Shown here in pieces: positions 1 through 8,248 of a stretch of DNA of 64,000 bases. The translations under genes were made by a program, and so were the position numbers. The DNA is taken from contig NZ_QMFB01000003.1 of assembly GCF_003285015.1 (NCBI RefSeq), positions 434,001 to 498,000 of the forward strand. Reading direction: 5' to 3'. This stretch comes from Paenibacillus contaminans (GTDB lineage: Bacteria; Bacillota; Bacilli; Paenibacillales; NBRC-103111). The notes under the pieces are model-generated. The model saw only the letters and a list, made by a program, of their open reading frames with translations, did no database searches and was not told where the DNA came from. Every line of letters begins with the position of its first letter. The first letter of the stretch is position 1.

Positions 1-469
1 GTTCAGGGAGCGCGTTTAGCTCGTCGCCTACCAGCTTCTGCTTCTCCTCCTTCGAGCTGTGCAGCTCGCGGTTAGTCGAAACGAGCCGCTTGGACAACAA
101 GCGGATGAAATAGCCCGATATGGCCGGGCTTTCATTCGTCAGCTCCAGGAACGTCGCCGCATCGATTCGCAGCAGCGTCGTGTCGCCTTGCGCCAAAGCC
201 GTCGCCGTTCGGGGCTCTCCGGTAAGTAGCGCCATTTCACCGAGCGTGTCGCCTTCCCGCAGCAAAACGAGGGGATGGAGCTGTCCGTCATCCCCTTGCG
301 TGAACAGCTCGACTTGGCCGGCATATATGATAAACATACTGTCGCCTTCATCATGCTGATTAAAAATAACTTCGCCATGCGAAGCTTTCATCTGCTCCAG
401 CTTCCCGTGCAGCCGCGCCTGCTCGATCGCCGTCAATCCGCGAAACATCTCTAGCTGCGTAACACGCAT
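1..469 (-). CDS. Cyclic nucleotide-binding (Crp/Fnr-like) domain protein, 3' end missing
   Basis: The visible 156 residues form a complete cNMP-binding beta-barrel domain: a helical lead-in (MRVTQLEMFRGL), the FIIYAGQVELF strand pair, and the phosphate-binding-cassette-like stretch GEMALLTGEPRTATALA, followed by a helix (YFIRLLSKRL). The gene runs off the left edge of the window, so the effector part is unseen. It could be a Crp-type regulator with a C-terminal HTH, or a cNMP domain fused to an enzyme such as a patatin-like phospholipase or a phosphatase. The start is the ATG at 467-469, with GGTGG a few bases upstream. Nothing in the visible part decides whether it binds cAMP; the canonical arginine-serine pair is represented by PRTA. 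Confidence 0.8.
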   Translation of the reverse strand, partial: MRVTQLEMFRGLTAIEQARLHGKLEQMKASHGEVIFNQHDEGDSMFIIYAGQVELFTQGDDGQLHPLVLLREGDTLGEMALLTGEPRTATALAQGDTTLLRIDAATFLELTNESPAISGYFIRLLSKRLVSTNRELHSSKEEKQKLVGDELNALPE

Positions 470-610
470 CGTTACCCACCTTGAATCGTTTTATAGTAAA
501 GGATACAAATAAAGGTAACATAGGAATGGTAGATTTTGAAGCTTGGGATTCCATTTTCAAGTTTAAGAAGATTAGAATTCGAGGAGTAGCGCACCGTATT
601 TTTGTCGCGG

Positions 611-1000
611 TTAAAGGTCATTGCACTGAGGTGAGTAAAGTTCCAGTTTATCCAAATCCACAATAAAACCGTATGCTTTCAAAATATCCAATCCAAGCAA
701 TCCTTTATGCGATTTAGGGAGGATCCCGACATCAACTTCCACCTGCTCTATCCTAAGAGTATCAACATGGATATAATCCATCACTTTAGTGTAAAAAGGT
801 ACCGTTCCACCGATTCCGTAAGCTTCATAAACCGGGTCACCATTCTCATATGTAACACCAATTACCTCCAACACATCCGGGCTGAATACGGTATGCGATG
901 AGCCTGTATCAATTACAGCATCTGCGATCTGCAATATTTTCCCGCGATAACATATCGTTATCGTAGTAGTAAGGAGTTGTCCGTCATATTTAATCTTCAT
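611..1000 (-). CDS. Retropepsin-like clan AA aspartic protease
   Basis: This 129-residue protein carries the aspartic protease signature AVIDTGSSHTVF near residue 30 and the second hydrophobic-hydrophobic-glycine motif GLLGLDIL near the C-terminus, the pattern of single-domain retropepsin-like proteases that act as dimers. No signal peptide or membrane segment is visible, so it should be cytoplasmic. The ATG at 998-1000 is chosen over an in-frame start further upstream because it overlaps the stop of the preceding gene as ATGA, which implies translational coupling. The substrate is unknown. Similar small bacterial proteins exist but are mostly uncharacterised, so the fold assignment is firm and the role is not. 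Confidence 0.75.
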   Translation of the reverse strand: MKIKYDGQLLTTTITICYRGKILQIADAVIDTGSSHTVFSPDVLEVIGVTYENGDPVYEAYGIGGTVPFYTKVMDYIHVDTLRIEQVEVDVGILPKSHKGLLGLDILKAYGFIVDLDKLELYSPQCNDL

Positions 1001-1245
1001 GAGCCTCGTCTCACTCTCAACAAAGGATCCTTGCGCAAATGAATGACACAATCCTTATTAGAAGTGTGATAAACGATGTTCCCTGGTTCAGCGCCAAAAA
1101 ACTCTCTGTTCGCATCCTTCTCAGATACCGCCCGGATAGGCGCTACTTCGGTAATTATTTTTTGGTCATCTTCTTCTTTGTAGTCAAGTATGGTAAGCAG
1201 TACAAATTGGTCGGGAAACAAATCTCTGACTTCCTGCCATTTCAT
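997..1245 (-). CDS. Small protein coupled to the aspartic protease
   Basis: An 82-residue acidic/basic mixed protein with no recognised domain. It starts at an ATG with a good ribosome site (AAGGGGG, seven bases upstream), and its TGA overlaps the ATG of the retropepsin-like gene. The coupling implies the two products act together, for example as inhibitor, adaptor or substrate partner of the protease. It has no signal peptide or transmembrane segment. The function is not known; the pairing is the only clue. Confidence 0.6.
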   Translation of the reverse strand: MKWQEVRDLFPDQFVLLTILDYKEEDDQKIITEVAPIRAVSEKDANREFFGAEPGNIVYHTSNKDCVIHLRKDPLLRVRRGS

Positions 1246-1555
1246 CGTAATTCCCCCTTAAACTACTTTAGTCCTGATTTCATTTTATCACATTATTCCG
1301 TTCATTCGAGCATCTTCGGGTATGTACGCCAGAATCAGAAAGCACGAATCTCCCCATCTTCTGCTAATTACCATTCTGAAATCCGTTAAAGCTATACCTG
1401 CAGGTCCACTTGTACCTTGGAAATCAGCCTTAAACGGGTTTGAAGCCCATTTTTCATGATATAAAGCACCTTAAGTCATGGCCGCTCATAATATGATTTG
1501 ACTGTATCCCTTTACCTTGTAACTATCTAAATCCCAGGCAAGGAGGGGTGACACA
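1246..1555. other. Intergenic region between the protease pair and gerE
   Basis: No gene is supported here. The right half carries the candidate sigma-K promoter of gerE. The open frames across it lack ribosome sites and homology-like composition. Confidence 0.5.
1468..1495 (+). promoter_or_regulatory. Candidate sigma-K promoter of gerE
   Basis: AC at 1468-1469, a 17-base spacer, then CATAATATG at 1487-1495. The sigma-K consensus is AC, 16-17 bases, CATANNNTA, so only the last base of the -10 differs. In Bacillus subtilis gerE is transcribed by sigma-K, which supports the call. It lies about 60 bases upstream of the gerE start. Confidence 0.5.
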
Positions 1556-1780
1556 TTGAAGGGCAGCGACCACAAAAGCAAGTTTTTACTCACGCATCGT
1601 GAGCGCGAGGTTTTCGAACTGCTGGTGCAAGACAAAACGACCAAAGATATTGCACAGCAGCTCTTTATCAGTGAAAAAACCGTGCGCAACCACATTTCCA
1701 ATGTGATGCAGAAATTGAACGTAAAAGGTCGTTCACAAGCAGTTGTCGAGCTGATCAAGCTTGGGGAATTAAAGATTTAA
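1556..1780 (+). CDS. gerE: GerE, late mother-cell sporulation transcription factor
   Basis: A 74-residue stand-alone LuxR-type helix-turn-helix protein. LTHREREVFELLVQD and ISEKTVRNHISNVMQKL are the family hallmarks, and the C-terminal GRSQAVVELIKLGEL closely follows B. subtilis GerE, which has the same length. In sporulating Bacilli, GerE binds DNA as a dimer to activate and repress sigma-K-dependent coat genes at the end of the mother-cell cascade. The start codon is TTG, fixed by an AAGGAGGGG ribosome site seven bases upstream. The gene stands alone between a sigma-K-like promoter and a hairpin. The CgeB-like genes, the fibre gene and the coat genes further along the window are plausible targets. 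Confidence 0.95.
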   Translation: MKGSDHKSKFLLTHREREVFELLVQDKTTKDIAQQLFISEKTVRNHISNVMQKLNVKGRSQAVVELIKLGELKI

Positions 1781-1803
1781 CGGATGCCCCTTTCACTCAA
1801 CCC

Positions 1804-1857
1804 AACCTTCTGTTCCTCCATCTGCTGTTTTATACGGCGGATGGGCGATGGAAGGTT
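1804..1857 (+). terminator. Imperfect hairpin downstream of gerE
   Basis: AACCTTC at 1804-1810 pairs with GAAGGTT at 1851-1857, and CCATCTGC at 1818-1825 pairs with GCGGATGG at 1837-1844. A loosely T-rich stretch follows. It may terminate gerE, but the internal loops make it weaker than the other terminators in the window. Confidence 0.4.
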
Positions 1858-1961
1858 CTTTGAGTTTTGTGTAAGGAACATCGGCAGTGGTTTCCCTGAT
1901 GCGAAATGGAGAACCGGTTCCTAAGTGGCAACTGGTGATTTACGGAACCTCCTACCGAAAT

Positions 1962-1995
1962 AAAAGAACTTCCGCCAAACGGCGGAAGTTCTTTT
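1962..1995 (-). terminator. Rho-independent terminator of the YhcN-like gene
   Basis: A perfect 15-base-pair stem (1962-1976 with 1981-1995) with a four-base loop. Read on the minus strand it is followed by a T-rich run, and it sits just downstream of the minus-strand stop at 2004. Confidence 0.9.
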
Positions 1996-2003
1996 ATTGT
2001 TGC

Positions 2004-2654
2004 TTACCGTCCCGGCGTGCCTGCCTGGAACGGGAAGATGCGCTCGACTGTCGTGTAGAACTCTTTGATGAACCCCGATACGGGTTTGCCGTTCTTGATA
2101 TCCTGGGCGTAGACGTCCATCCGCTGCACGAAATCGGGGTTGGCGGATACGAATACGTTGTCGATATTTTTGTTCATCGATTTTACTTTATCCGCGATCT
2201 GCGTCTTCATTTGGTCCGTTACGTCAACGATCGTTTTATTATTCGTCGACGGATCGTTGCCGTTGGTTACGCCCGCTCCCGGATGGAGCCCGCAGCCTAC
2301 GAAGGCGGTTCGGCCTAAGACGAACACGTTTGCCGACTTGATGCCGTCCATCGCTTCCACTTCATTGGCGATCGCTTGACTGTTCTCCAGATTCGTATTT
2401 CCGTCACCCGCCACATTAAGCGGCGCCGGCGTATTGTACGGTCCCGGCGACTGCCAAGCCGTTCCGCCCTGAGCGTTATAGTGGTTGCCCAAGCCATGGA
2501 CGTTGCCTGTAGCATTCGGCATCACGCCCCGATCGGACGCCTTATGCGCTATATCCGTCCCGCCTTGGCGCTGCTCGCGTCCGCAGCCGGAAACCGCCGA
2601 TATCATCGCTAGTGTCAGCATGGACATCGCAATGCCTTTCACAATATGTTTCAT
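2004..2654 (-). CDS. YhcN/YlaJ family sporulation lipoprotein
   Basis: The N-terminus has a basic start, a hydrophobic core and the lipobox SAVSGC, so it is an exported lipoprotein. The mature region is low-complexity and Gly/Asn-rich for about 70 residues. The C-terminal part then has the YhcN/YlaJ pattern: ANEVEAMDGIKSANVFVLGRTAFVG, then a strand-helix with VTDQMKTQIADKVKSM, then DNVFVSANPDFVQRM. Family members are made in the forespore and found in the spore inner membrane. I chose the ATG at 2652-2654 because AAGGAG lies nine bases upstream; an in-frame TTG two codons earlier is too close to that site. It is monocistronic with its own terminator. Confidence 0.85.
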   Translation of the reverse strand: MKHIVKGIAMSMLTLAMISAVSGCGREQRQGGTDIAHKASDRGVMPNATGNVHGLGNHYNAQGGTAWQSPGPYNTPAPLNVAGDGNTNLENSQAIANEVEAMDGIKSANVFVLGRTAFVGCGLHPGAGVTNGNDPSTNNKTIVDVTDQMKTQIADKVKSMNKNIDNVFVSANPDFVQRMDVYAQDIKNGKPVSGFIKEFYTTVERIFPFQAGTPGR

Positions 2655-2770
2655 ACTCAACCACTCCTTATTAGAGGTTGTTTATAAAGCTCCCTCCGAT
2701 AACGAAGCATGACAGAGGGGTATTCGCAAATCGGACCATGAATGTTTCCGGTAACTGTGCCTGCGCCATG

Positions 2771-3550
2771 TTATTTGCCAATAAATTGCTGCGTAAACAT
2801 TTTGCCGCACGGACCGCCGTCAACGATCCCGATTCCGATGTGAGTGAAGCTCGATTTCAAAATGTTCTCGCGGTGCCCCGTCGAGTTCATCAGCGAAGTA
2901 TGAGCTTTAGCGACGGACGAGTTGCACGCGATGTTCTCGCCGGCTGTGCGGTACGATATGCCGAATTTTTTCATCATATCGAACGGCGAGCCGTAGGTCG
3001 GCGAATCATGGGAGAAGTAATTCAAATCGACCATATCCTTGCTTTTTAAGCGAGCGGAATTCGCTAAGGCGGAATCGACGGCTAGCGGCGCCAAACCGGC
3101 TTTTTTACGTTCCTGATTGACCAAATCGACCATCTGCTGCTCTTCCGCGCTTAGGCCTGTTGTCGGCGGCTTTGACGGAGCAGGCGTCGGCGGTTGCGGT
3201 GTCGGCGGCTTAGGCGTCGGTTTAGGAGTAGGCTTCGGCCGCGGTATTTTTAAATTGCCATACGCCCATAAAATCGACTCGAGCGTTTTTCCGTCCACTG
3301 CTCCGGTCGCGGGAAGCCCGTAAGCTTTCTGGAACGCTTTTACCCCCTGTACCGTCTGCTCTCCGTAGTAACCGGTAATCGGGCCCGCGTAATAACCGAG
3401 CGATTTCAGCATCCCTTGTACCGCAAATACGTCGGGCCCTTGCGAGCCCCCGCCGAATCCATGCGCCGTAAGGGTAGGCACAACGATCAGTGCGATGGAG
3501 AGGAGCCCGATTAGGAAAAGCTTTTTACTTCGGCGATACATTCCTGACAA
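2771..3550 (-). CDS. Exported CAP-domain protein with peptidoglycan-binding domain (YkwD-like)
   Basis: Order of parts: a signal peptide (KKLFLIGLLSIALIVVPTL); a PG_binding_1 domain (VFAVQGMLKSLGYYAGP through FQKAYGLPATG); a proline-threonine-lysine linker made of PTPKP-type repeats; and a C-terminal CAP/SCP domain with VNQERKKAGL, FSHDSPTYG, GENIAC and GHRENILK. Related Bacillus proteins (YkwD, SafA-associated CAP proteins) are cell-wall or spore-cortex associated. The start chosen is a TTG eight bases after GGGAG; an ATG three codons later is the alternative. The CAP histidines and glutamates that line the cavity are present. Wall binding is clear; any enzymatic activity is not established for the family. 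Confidence 0.85.
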   Translation of the reverse strand: MSGMYRRSKKLFLIGLLSIALIVVPTLTAHGFGGGSQGPDVFAVQGMLKSLGYYAGPITGYYGEQTVQGVKAFQKAYGLPATGAVDGKTLESILWAYGNLKIPRPKPTPKPTPKPPTPQPPTPAPSKPPTTGLSAEEQQMVDLVNQERKKAGLAPLAVDSALANSARLKSKDMVDLNYFSHDSPTYGSPFDMMKKFGISYRTAGENIACNSSVAKAHTSLMNSTGHRENILKSSFTHIGIGIVDGGPCGKMFTQQFIGK

Positions 3551-3671
3551 GTTATTCACTCCCTGTATCCTGATCTGTAGTCCGCTTGCCCCGAAAAACA
3601 TCGGCTTATGCCTGAGGCGGACAACTTTACTATTCCCGAGCGGAGGTAAAAGTACTACGGCAAATGCAAAA

Positions 3672-3698
3672 AAAACCGCAGACGGCGTCTGCGGTTTT
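3672..3698 (-). terminator. Terminator of the RND pump-tetR operon
   Basis: A 12-base-pair stem (3672-3683 with 3687-3698), a three-base loop, and a run of nine T on the minus strand. It lies directly downstream of the tetR stop at 3707. Confidence 0.9.
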
Positions 3699-3706
3699 AA
3701 ACCGAA

Positions 3707-4588
3707 CTATAAATAGGCTTCGATATGCTGCAGCACTTGACGAATTTCTTTCTCCTTGCAGCTTTTTAGTACGGCCAGCATCCCTTTGACGATGACCTTC
3801 TGCGGATTCGGCTTGTCGAATTCGGCTTCCAGCACCTGGATACTGGAAAGCAAATCCTCGCGCTGCGCGCTTTCGAGCTGCAGCCCTTCGATAAGCTTGC
3901 GAAGAAGCGATATTTCGTCATAAACGGTACGCGCTTTTTTGAACGAAAACATTTTAGCCTTCTCGGCAAACTGTTCGATCTTCGCTTCGCTCAGGATGGG
4001 CTCCGGCCGTTTAGCTATCATGCTGAACATGACATCGTCCAAACGATCGGCCAAAAACTCGGCCAGCTTGCGGAAGTCGAGACTTTCCGGAGCAAACAGC
4101 ACATATTGCGAGTATTCATGGTTCAATCCGCTGAATAACGAAGCTCCGTCCAGCATGTATGGCCTCGCTTCCTCGCCGTAAATCGCGAGTATATGCGAAC
4201 GGTACGTCTCGATCGTCTGAGCCCGCAGACCGAAAAGAAACTGCTTCATATCTTCATTGATATGGAGCGCATGCTCTTTGAACAGCATCATAATAAAATC
4301 ATGATTCTCGACGAATTGCTCGAACTGCACCTCGGTCAGACGGATGAGTCTTTCGCGGGGCTCGATGTCCGAGTCGCCGGCGATCGCCTGCATTTTGGTC
4401 ATAAATTCGGTAAATCCGTGCTCGAAGATCGAGATTAAGAGATGCTCCTTGGACTTGAAGTAAAAGTACAAGGAGCCTTTGGCGATGCCCGCCGTATCGG
4501 CAATTTCTTGAATCGATGTGGCGTGATAGCCTTTATTCGCAAAACATTTGATCGCCGTATCGAGAATAAGGCGTTTTTTATCGTTCAC
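3707..4588 (-). CDS. TetR family repressor, cotranscribed with the RND pump
   Basis: A 293-residue protein with the TetR N-terminal helix-turn-helix: AIKCFANKGYHATSIQEIADTAGIAKGSLYFYFKSKEHLL at residues about 13-52. The remainder is the helical ligand-binding and dimer domain, with an extra C-terminal helical extension that makes it longer than the usual 190-220 residues. It starts with GTG 14 bases after the pump gene stop, so it is second in a pump-repressor operon. Two identical palindromes upstream of the pump are the likely operators, giving autorepression released by a pump substrate. B. subtilis YerO beside YerP/SwrC is a comparable arrangement. Confidence 0.9.
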   Translation of the reverse strand: MNDKKRLILDTAIKCFANKGYHATSIQEIADTAGIAKGSLYFYFKSKEHLLISIFEHGFTEFMTKMQAIAGDSDIEPRERLIRLTEVQFEQFVENHDFIMMLFKEHALHINEDMKQFLFGLRAQTIETYRSHILAIYGEEARPYMLDGASLFSGLNHEYSQYVLFAPESLDFRKLAEFLADRLDDVMFSMIAKRPEPILSEAKIEQFAEKAKMFSFKKARTVYDEISLLRKLIEGLQLESAQREDLLSSIQVLEAEFDKPNPQKVIVKGMLAVLKSCKEKEIRQVLQHIEAYL

Positions 4589-4602
4589 GGCGCATCACAT
4601 CC

Positions 4603-7600
4603 TTAGACTTCCGTTTGAAGGGGAGCCCTTCTTCTTTTCTTACCGAACTTCGCGAGGAACTCGTATACGATCGGCACGATCAGCAAGGTGAGGAGCGTAG
4701 AGCTCGTCAAGCCGCCGATAACGGTAACGCCAAGTCCTTTGGAAATAATGCCGGAGCTTTCGAAGCCGAAAGCAAGCGGGAGCAGCGCTCCGATCGTCGC
4801 CAAGGCGGTCATCAAAATCGGACGAAGCCTCGTTCCGGCCGCCTCAAGCAGCGCTTCGCGCGTAGTGAGGCCTTCGCGTTCTTTATGAATAACGCGGTCG
4901 AGCAATACGATCGCATTCGTGACGACGATACCGATTAGCATTAACGCACCCATCATGGCTGCAGCGCTTATCGTTTCACCTGCGAACAGCAAACCGACAA
5001 GAGCGCCGATCGCCGTAAACGGCAGCGAGAACAAGATCGCAAATGGCGTCATCGCGCCGCCGAACGTAATGACAAGTACGAGATAAACGATCGCGACTGC
5101 CGCGGCCATGGCCAGTCCGAGCTGCTTGAACGTTTCGTTCAACTGCTCCGTAACGCCGCCAAACTCCACCTTCACAGTGTCGGGAAGCTTCAATTCATCT
5201 ACTTTGGCCTGCAGGTCGCTCGAAGCTTTCCCTACGTTAGCCGTCGTAATATTTGCTTTGATATCGACATGCATGACGCCGTCTTTGCGCGATATCGTAT
5301 TCGGGGAAGCCCCTTCTTGCACTTCAACGATATCTTTAAGCGGCACTTCCATGCCGAGCGGCGAGGTAACCGTCGTGTTCTTGATGTCTTCGATCGAATT
5401 AAACGACTTCTTATCTACCTGAATAAACACTTGGAGCTGCTTTCCGTCCGCTTTCACGGTCGTCAGCGCCGGATTATCCCGCACCGGACTAAGCTTCATC
5501 GCAATTTGACCGGCTACCAGGCCGAATTTGCTGAGCTTCTGCTGGTCCGCTACAAGCGTGTACTGATCGTACGATTTGGAAATCGTATTTTCAACCTTCT
5601 CGAATGTGCTGTCGTTTGCCATGATGCCCTGAATTTGATCGACGACAGGCTTAATATCGTCCAGAGATTCGCCGAATACGGAGAGACTCAGACCGCCGCC
5701 GCCGAAGCCGCCGCTCATATCCATCGTATTCCATTCTCCGCCTGCGGGCTCGAGCTTGCGGAGATCCTCGAGCAGCAGCTTCGTTTCTTCTTCAAAGTTC
5801 GGATAATTATTTTTGTACTGAATGTAGAACAAGGCGGACTTGGAAGGTCCCGGGCTCATCGGATTTTTGCCGCCGACCGAATATTGCATGTTCATAAGGC
5901 CTTCGCGTTTAAGAATCAGCTTTTCGGCTTCCAGCGACTTTTTCTCTACGTCTTCAACCAGCTCGCCCGGAGCCGGGGAATACGTGATCATCGTATATTT
6001 TTCCTTCTCTTCCGGCAGGAAGCTTGTGCCTACAAGCGGAATGAGGAACAAGCTGCCGACCAGCACGACGATCGCAAGTCCGAACACGATCGCCTTATGA
6101 TTAAGCGACCAGTTCAACAGCCGCTTATAGGTGTTCCCGAGCGCACCCGGCTTTTCATCATGGTTATTTTTGTTTTTCAAGCCGTTCTTGAACATCGAAT
6201 GACCGAGCATCGGAACGACCGTTACGGCGACCACAAGCGAAGCCAAAAGCGCAAAAACCATTGTCAGCGCAAACGGCATGAACAGCTGGCCGATCGGTCC
6301 GCTAACCGTGCCAAGCGGCAGGAATACGGCAATCGTAACGATCGTCGACGACATGATCGGCATAAACATTTCACGCGTCGCTTCGCGGATCAGCTCTTTG
6401 CCTTTCAGCTTCTCGGATTGGAGCGACATGCGGCGGTAAATATTTTCGATAACGACGATGGAGTCGTCCACGACGCGTCCGATAGCGACTGTCATAGCGC
6501 CGAGCGTCATGATGTTCAGCGTGATATCCATTTGATTAAGCAGCAAAACGCCGATTAACAGCGAAAGCGGAATCGAAATGACCGAAATGATCGTAGTCCG
6601 GATATTGCGCAGGAACAGCATGATGATGATGACGGCGAACAGCGCGCCGAATGCCGCTTTGCTCAGCATCGTATTGACCGATTCCTCGATCGGCTTGCCT
6701 TGGTCGAGCATCGTCGTCAGCTTGACGCCCGGTCTTTCTTTCTCGATTTTGGCGGCTTCATCTTTGACTTTGTTAACGACCTCGACGGTGTTGGCATCAA
6801 CCGCTTTGACGATTTGAATGCCGATCGATTCGCTGCCGTTCGTGCGCGAGATCGACTCGGCTTTGCCGACTACGTTAACGTCCGCAATTTCGGACAATTT
6901 GACGGTCGGGATCCCTGCGGCCAAAGGATTTTGTCCCGCTCCGCCTTGACCCGCGCCAGGCTGAGCTTCAGCGCCCGCACCGGGAGCTCCCATTCCCATG
7001 CCTGCTCCAGCAGCGGCTCCGCCGGCGGATGACGGAATAGCCGGTATATTCAAGTTTTTCAGATCGTCCAGCGTAACGATATTCCCGTCGACGACGACCG
7101 TTTTTTCTTCTTTGCCCATTTGATAGACGCCAAGCGGCACTTTCAACGCCGAGCCTTGAATGATGCCCTTGACGGTATCCTCGGTAATGCCGAGCGACGC
7201 CATTTTTTCCTTATTAAACGCAAGCTCAACGTTCTTCACATGCTGGCCGGAAATTTCTACGCTGGCCACGCCGGAAATCCCGTCAATCGCAGGCTTGATT
7301 TCATTCGTTACGAGACTCGTCAGATCTTCCAGCGACTTGCCCTCACCGGAAACGCTGAGCGAAATAACCGGGAAAGCATTCAGGCTGATCCGGTTGATAC
7401 TCGGAGCCTGTACGCCCTTAGGCAGCTCGAAGCCTGCCAAAGCATCCCGTACCTCGGTGGTGGCTTTATCCAAATCTTTGCTATAATCGTACTGGATAAT
7501 AATTGACGATACGTTTTCCATAGAAGTCGAATCTACTTGGGAAACGCCGTTCAAATTTTTGAGTCTTTGCTCCAACGGCTTGGTAAGCTCTTCAACGACT

Positions 7601-7776
7601 TGCTCAGGCGATGCTCCCGGGTACACCCCGGTAACCGTCAGAATCGGAATATCCAAGTTAGGAAGCGTTTCTTGCTTCATGCTTGTTCCCGCGTACAATC
7701 CGGCTACCGTAATGATGATCGTCAGCAGCCACACGGCAAACTTGTTGTTCAATGAAAAATTGATGATTCCCCTCAC
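4603..7776 (-). CDS. RND family efflux pump (AcrB/SwrC-like)
   Basis: About 1057 residues with the classic RND layout: TM1 (WLLTIIITVAGL), a first periplasmic-type loop with the porter signature LPNLDIPILTVTGVYPGASPEQ, TM2-6 with the proton-relay stretch VVDDSIVVIENIYRR, TM7, a second loop, and TM8-12 ending in VTNAIVLLDRV and PLAFGFESSG. It exports amphipathic compounds driven by protons; SwrC of B. subtilis exports surfactin. An unusual insert rich in Gly, Ala and Met lies at about residues 250-290 of the first loop. The start is taken as GTG at 7774-7776 with AAGGAG eight bases upstream; a GTG three codons earlier overlaps that site. The twin TetR operators upstream regulate it. Confidence 0.95.
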   Translation of the reverse strand: MRGIINFSLNNKFAVWLLTIIITVAGLYAGTSMKQETLPNLDIPILTVTGVYPGASPEQVVEELTKPLEQRLKNLNGVSQVDSTSMENVSSIIIQYDYSKDLDKATTEVRDALAGFELPKGVQAPSINRISLNAFPVISLSVSGEGKSLEDLTSLVTNEIKPAIDGISGVASVEISGQHVKNVELAFNKEKMASLGITEDTVKGIIQGSALKVPLGVYQMGKEEKTVVVDGNIVTLDDLKNLNIPAIPSSAGGAAAGAGMGMGAPGAGAEAQPGAGQGGAGQNPLAAGIPTVKLSEIADVNVVGKAESISRTNGSESIGIQIVKAVDANTVEVVNKVKDEAAKIEKERPGVKLTTMLDQGKPIEESVNTMLSKAAFGALFAVIIIMLFLRNIRTTIISVISIPLSLLIGVLLLNQMDITLNIMTLGAMTVAIGRVVDDSIVVIENIYRRMSLQSEKLKGKELIREATREMFMPIMSSTIVTIAVFLPLGTVSGPIGQLFMPFALTMVFALLASLVVAVTVVPMLGHSMFKNGLKNKNNHDEKPGALGNTYKRLLNWSLNHKAIVFGLAIVVLVGSLFLIPLVGTSFLPEEKEKYTMITYSPAPGELVEDVEKKSLEAEKLILKREGLMNMQYSVGGKNPMSPGPSKSALFYIQYKNNYPNFEEETKLLLEDLRKLEPAGGEWNTMDMSGGFGGGGLSLSVFGESLDDIKPVVDQIQGIMANDSTFEKVENTISKSYDQYTLVADQQKLSKFGLVAGQIAMKLSPVRDNPALTTVKADGKQLQVFIQVDKKSFNSIEDIKNTTVTSPLGMEVPLKDIVEVQEGASPNTISRKDGVMHVDIKANITTANVGKASSDLQAKVDELKLPDTVKVEFGGVTEQLNETFKQLGLAMAAAVAIVYLVLVITFGGAMTPFAILFSLPFTAIGALVGLLFAGETISAAAMMGALMLIGIVVTNAIVLLDRVIHKEREGLTTREALLEAAGTRLRPILMTALATIGALLPLAFGFESSGIISKGLGVTVIGGLTSSTLLTLLIVPIVYEFLAKFGKKRRRAPLQTEV

Positions 7777-7882
7777 CGACTCCACTCCTTTTTCTTTTTA
7801 CGACCGCCTGCCGCCTGCCGTCTGCTGTCAGCAATTCCTTCTCAGCTTGAACGATTCAACCGACTGGTCAATCTCTTTCACA

Positions 7883-7911
7883 ATTATAGTCGAACGATCG
7901 TTCAAGCACAA
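7883..7911 (-). promoter_or_regulatory. Promoter of the RND-tetR operon
   Basis: On the minus strand, TTGTGC (7906-7911), a 17-base spacer and a perfect TATAAT (7883-7888). The spacer is almost filled by the first TetR palindrome, the geometry expected for direct repression. Confidence 0.75.
7892..7903. promoter_or_regulatory. TetR-type operator 1
   Basis: A perfect 12-base palindrome GAACGATCGTTC lying between the -35 and -10 of the pump promoter. Its sequence is identical to operator 2. Confidence 0.8.
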
Positions 7912-7924
7912 ATTAATATAATTT

Positions 7925-7936
7925 GAACGATCGTTC
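7925..7936. promoter_or_regulatory. TetR-type operator 2
   Basis: A second copy of GAACGATCGTTC, 33 bases centre to centre from operator 1, about three helical turns. The two sites would lie on the same DNA face, so cooperative binding is possible. Confidence 0.8.
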
Positions 7937-8152
7937 GAATCGTGAAAAAGGTGTGAGGAGAAAGCCCTAGTCGCTTTATCGTCGGCGTTTGCGGAAGATG
8001 TCGGCAGCCAGTATTAGGATTCCACGGCTTCCGTGCTTACGCATATCAGAGAATAAAAAGTAACCGCACATGCCCCAAGGTTCATTATTCCCCATATATT
8101 CGGAGGCTGAGGTGTGCGGGTCGTTGAAGATCTTGTCATTCATAACAAAAAA

Positions 8153-8184
8153 CCGTCTGCAGGATAATAATCCTTTGCAGACGG
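8153..8184 (-). terminator. Terminator of the sdaAB-sdaAA operon
   Basis: CCGTCTGC pairs with GCAGACGG, with an inner AGGAT/ATCCT stem and a small bulge. A T-rich run follows on the minus strand. Confidence 0.85.
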
Positions 8185-8248
8185 CCTGATTGCCGTTCTT
8201 TTAAGCTGCCGTGCCGTTCGCCACGCCGTCTGTTGTTGCAAACCGGCA

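Larger units (their letters stand above)
7777..8248. other. Intergenic region: pump promoter/operators and sdaAA terminator
   Basis: It contains the pump promoter with two TetR-type palindromes and, further right, the terminator of the serine dehydratase operon. No gene is supported between 7940 and 8248. Confidence 0.7.

Noticed and set aside
1556..1780. GerE as the ComA-like regulator of the com locus
   Set aside because: It has no receiver domain, matches GerE along its full length, and lies 55 kb away.
5269..6558. Long plus-strand open frame opposite the RND pump
   Set aside because: It is the antisense shadow of a strong membrane-protein gene, with Arg/His-rich composition and no ribosome site.
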